DNA from: Actinomycetota bacterium
Lineage (GTDB): Bacteria > Actinomycetota > Actinomycetes > Streptosporangiales > Streptosporangiaceae
Direction: 5' to 3'
Length of the DNA: 12,202 nucleotides
Assembly (NCBI GenBank): GCA_003242605.1
Contig: QGUZ01000138.1
Span: forward strand, 1-12,202
Position 1 is the stretch's first letter. The number at the start of each line of letters is the position of its first letter. Under the pieces are notes generated by a model. That model was not told the origin of the DNA and did no database searches. It saw only the letters and a program-made list of their open reading frames with translations. Shown one piece after another: positions 11,629-12,202 of this stretch. The translations under genes and the position numbers were made by a program.

Positions 11629-12202
11629 TCGCCTTCACCAGGCGAGCGAACACGATCACGTTGTCCTTGTAGTGCCGGGTACGGTTGTCGAACGCCCCGC
11701 CGCAGGTGATCAGGCGCAGCCCGGCGTTGCCGATGTCGCCGTACACCTTGTCGGTCGGGAACTTGGTCTTCGGCACCCGGATGCGCTTGCGGGCCTTGAA
11801 CACCGCGGTGCTGCCGTCGCGCCGGTCCACGTAGATCAGCGCGCCCATTTTGAGCTGCCGGAGCCGGTAGAACACGGCCGGGCCGGTGCGGGTGTCCATG
11901 TGGCCGACCACCACGGCCGGGCCGATCTGCCCGGGGGTGACGCTGCCCACGTACCACCCGGCGACGCCGGGCTTGCTGAGCGGGGGCGTCTGCAGCCTGC
12001 CCTTGCGGTCCACCCCGAGCTTCATCAGCGGCGCGTTGACCTTGATCGACGGGATGCGGATCCGCACGGGCACCGAGTACCGCATGCTCAGCTTGCGGGC
12101 GCGCTTGGCCTTCGCGGTGTCCTTGGCCTTGGCCGCCTCCCCGGCCTTGGCGGACCCCTTGGCCTTCGCGTCACCGGCCTTCGCGTCACCGGCCTTGGCG
12201 TC
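11609..12202 (-). CDS. Sortase (class E/F-like), N-terminus beyond the window
   Basis: The frame is open to the window edge: 197 residues are visible and the start is missing. Residues 1-39 are a Lys/Ala/Gly/Asp-rich linker; residues about 40-197 are a sortase domain that cleaves cell-wall sorting signals and transfers surface proteins outside the membrane. Catalytic residues are His101 in VVVGHMDT, Cys167 in LITCGGAF and probably Arg174 or Arg176 in NRTRHY. The YRLRQL and YKDNVIVFA blocks resemble actinobacterial class E/F sortases. An ATG occurs at 12085, but it lacks a membrane anchor and its upstream frame continues without a stop, so it is probably internal; the anchor should lie beyond 12202. 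The 3' end overlaps hisN by 20 bp tail to tail. The substrate signal is unknown. Confidence 0.9.
   Translation of the reverse strand, partial: DAKAGDAKAGDAKAKGSAKAGEAAKAKDTAKAKRARKLSMRYSVPVRIRIPSIKVNAPLMKLGVDRKGRLQTPPLSKPGVAGWYVGSVTPGQIGPAVVVGHMDTRTGPAVFYRLRQLKMGALIYVDRRDGSTAVFKARKRIRVPKTKFPTDKVYGDIGNAGLRLITCGGAFDNRTRHYKDNVIVFARLVKAINHRSA
12161..12202 (-). repeat. 15-bp in-frame tandem repeat in the sortase linker
   Basis: The 15-bp unit (plus-strand reading GGCCTTCGCGTCACC) occurs at 12161-12175 and 12176-12190, and a third, slightly varied copy at 12191-12202 is cut by the window edge. In the sortase frame each unit encodes a Asp-Ala-Lys-Ala-Gly pentapeptide, followed by looser AKAK-type copies down to 12089. 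The unit is a multiple of three, so copy-number change would alter linker length without frameshift. Confidence 0.85.

Noticed and set aside
12083..12085. ATG as the true start of the sortase
   Set aside because: The frame upstream is open with coding-like repeats to the window edge, and a sortase needs an N-terminal membrane anchor that would otherwise be missing.
1..12202. CRISPR arrays, insertion sequences, phage or toxin-antitoxin modules
   Set aside because: No spaced repeats, transposase, integrase or small paired genes were seen; the window appears to be core chromosome.

Overview
The window reads as chromosomal DNA from a high-GC actinomycete. Codons end almost always in G or C, GTG starts are common, and the gene set is actinobacterial: sigma-R with the zinc anti-sigma factor RsrA, a 70-residue stand-alone biotinyl carrier like mycobacterial TB7.3, a HisN-type phosphatase and a class E/F-like sortase. 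From memory, the run biotinyl carrier, rsrA, sigR, SRAP gene, aroA, rsgA is also seen around sigH in Mycobacterium and sigR in Streptomyces. The genus cannot be fixed by reading alone; a Streptosporangiales or Thermomonospora-like organism is a guess.

Layout. Positions 1-523 hold no convincing gene but contain G and T homopolymers and several hairpins. At 537-917 (+) lies a small FlK-like hot-dog thioesterase, facing the biotinyl carrier gene (929-1141, -) across 11 bp. From 5981 down to 1309 on the minus strand run sigR, rsrA, an NAD-dependent sugar epimerase, a canonical membrane HD-GYP protein and a second membrane protein whose HD-GYP domain has lost most catalytic residues. A sigma-R-type promoter (GGAACA-N16-GGTT) sits just upstream of sigR. 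A SAM-dependent methyltransferase gene (6135-6878, +) diverges from sigR and converges on a DksA/TraR zinc-finger gene (6934-7263, -), with a strong hairpin between them. A 324-bp gap follows, then a SRAP (YedK/HMCES) DNA-protein crosslink gene (7588-8325, -), divergent from the aroA-rsgA pair (8474-10764, +). Next come hisN (10846-11628, +) and a sortase gene (11609-12202, -) that overlaps hisN tail to tail and runs off the window edge through a Lys/Ala-rich tandem repeat.

How the genes work together. sigR-rsrA is a thiol-oxidative-stress switch with apparent autoregulation. The two HD-GYP-type proteins downstream suggest a link to cyclic-di-nucleotide signalling, probably one active phosphodiesterase plus one degenerate partner. 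aroA (shikimate pathway), rsgA (30S maturation) and hisN (histidine synthesis) are housekeeping genes. Three plus-strand genes (thioesterase, aroA, hisN) show a TANNNT box exactly 7 nt before the start codon, the signature of leaderless transcription. No mobile element, CRISPR array, tRNA or rRNA was seen. I found no wholly new multi-gene system. The most unusual points are the active/degenerate HD-GYP pair beside sigR, the possible two-start sigma-R, and the repeat-bearing sortase.
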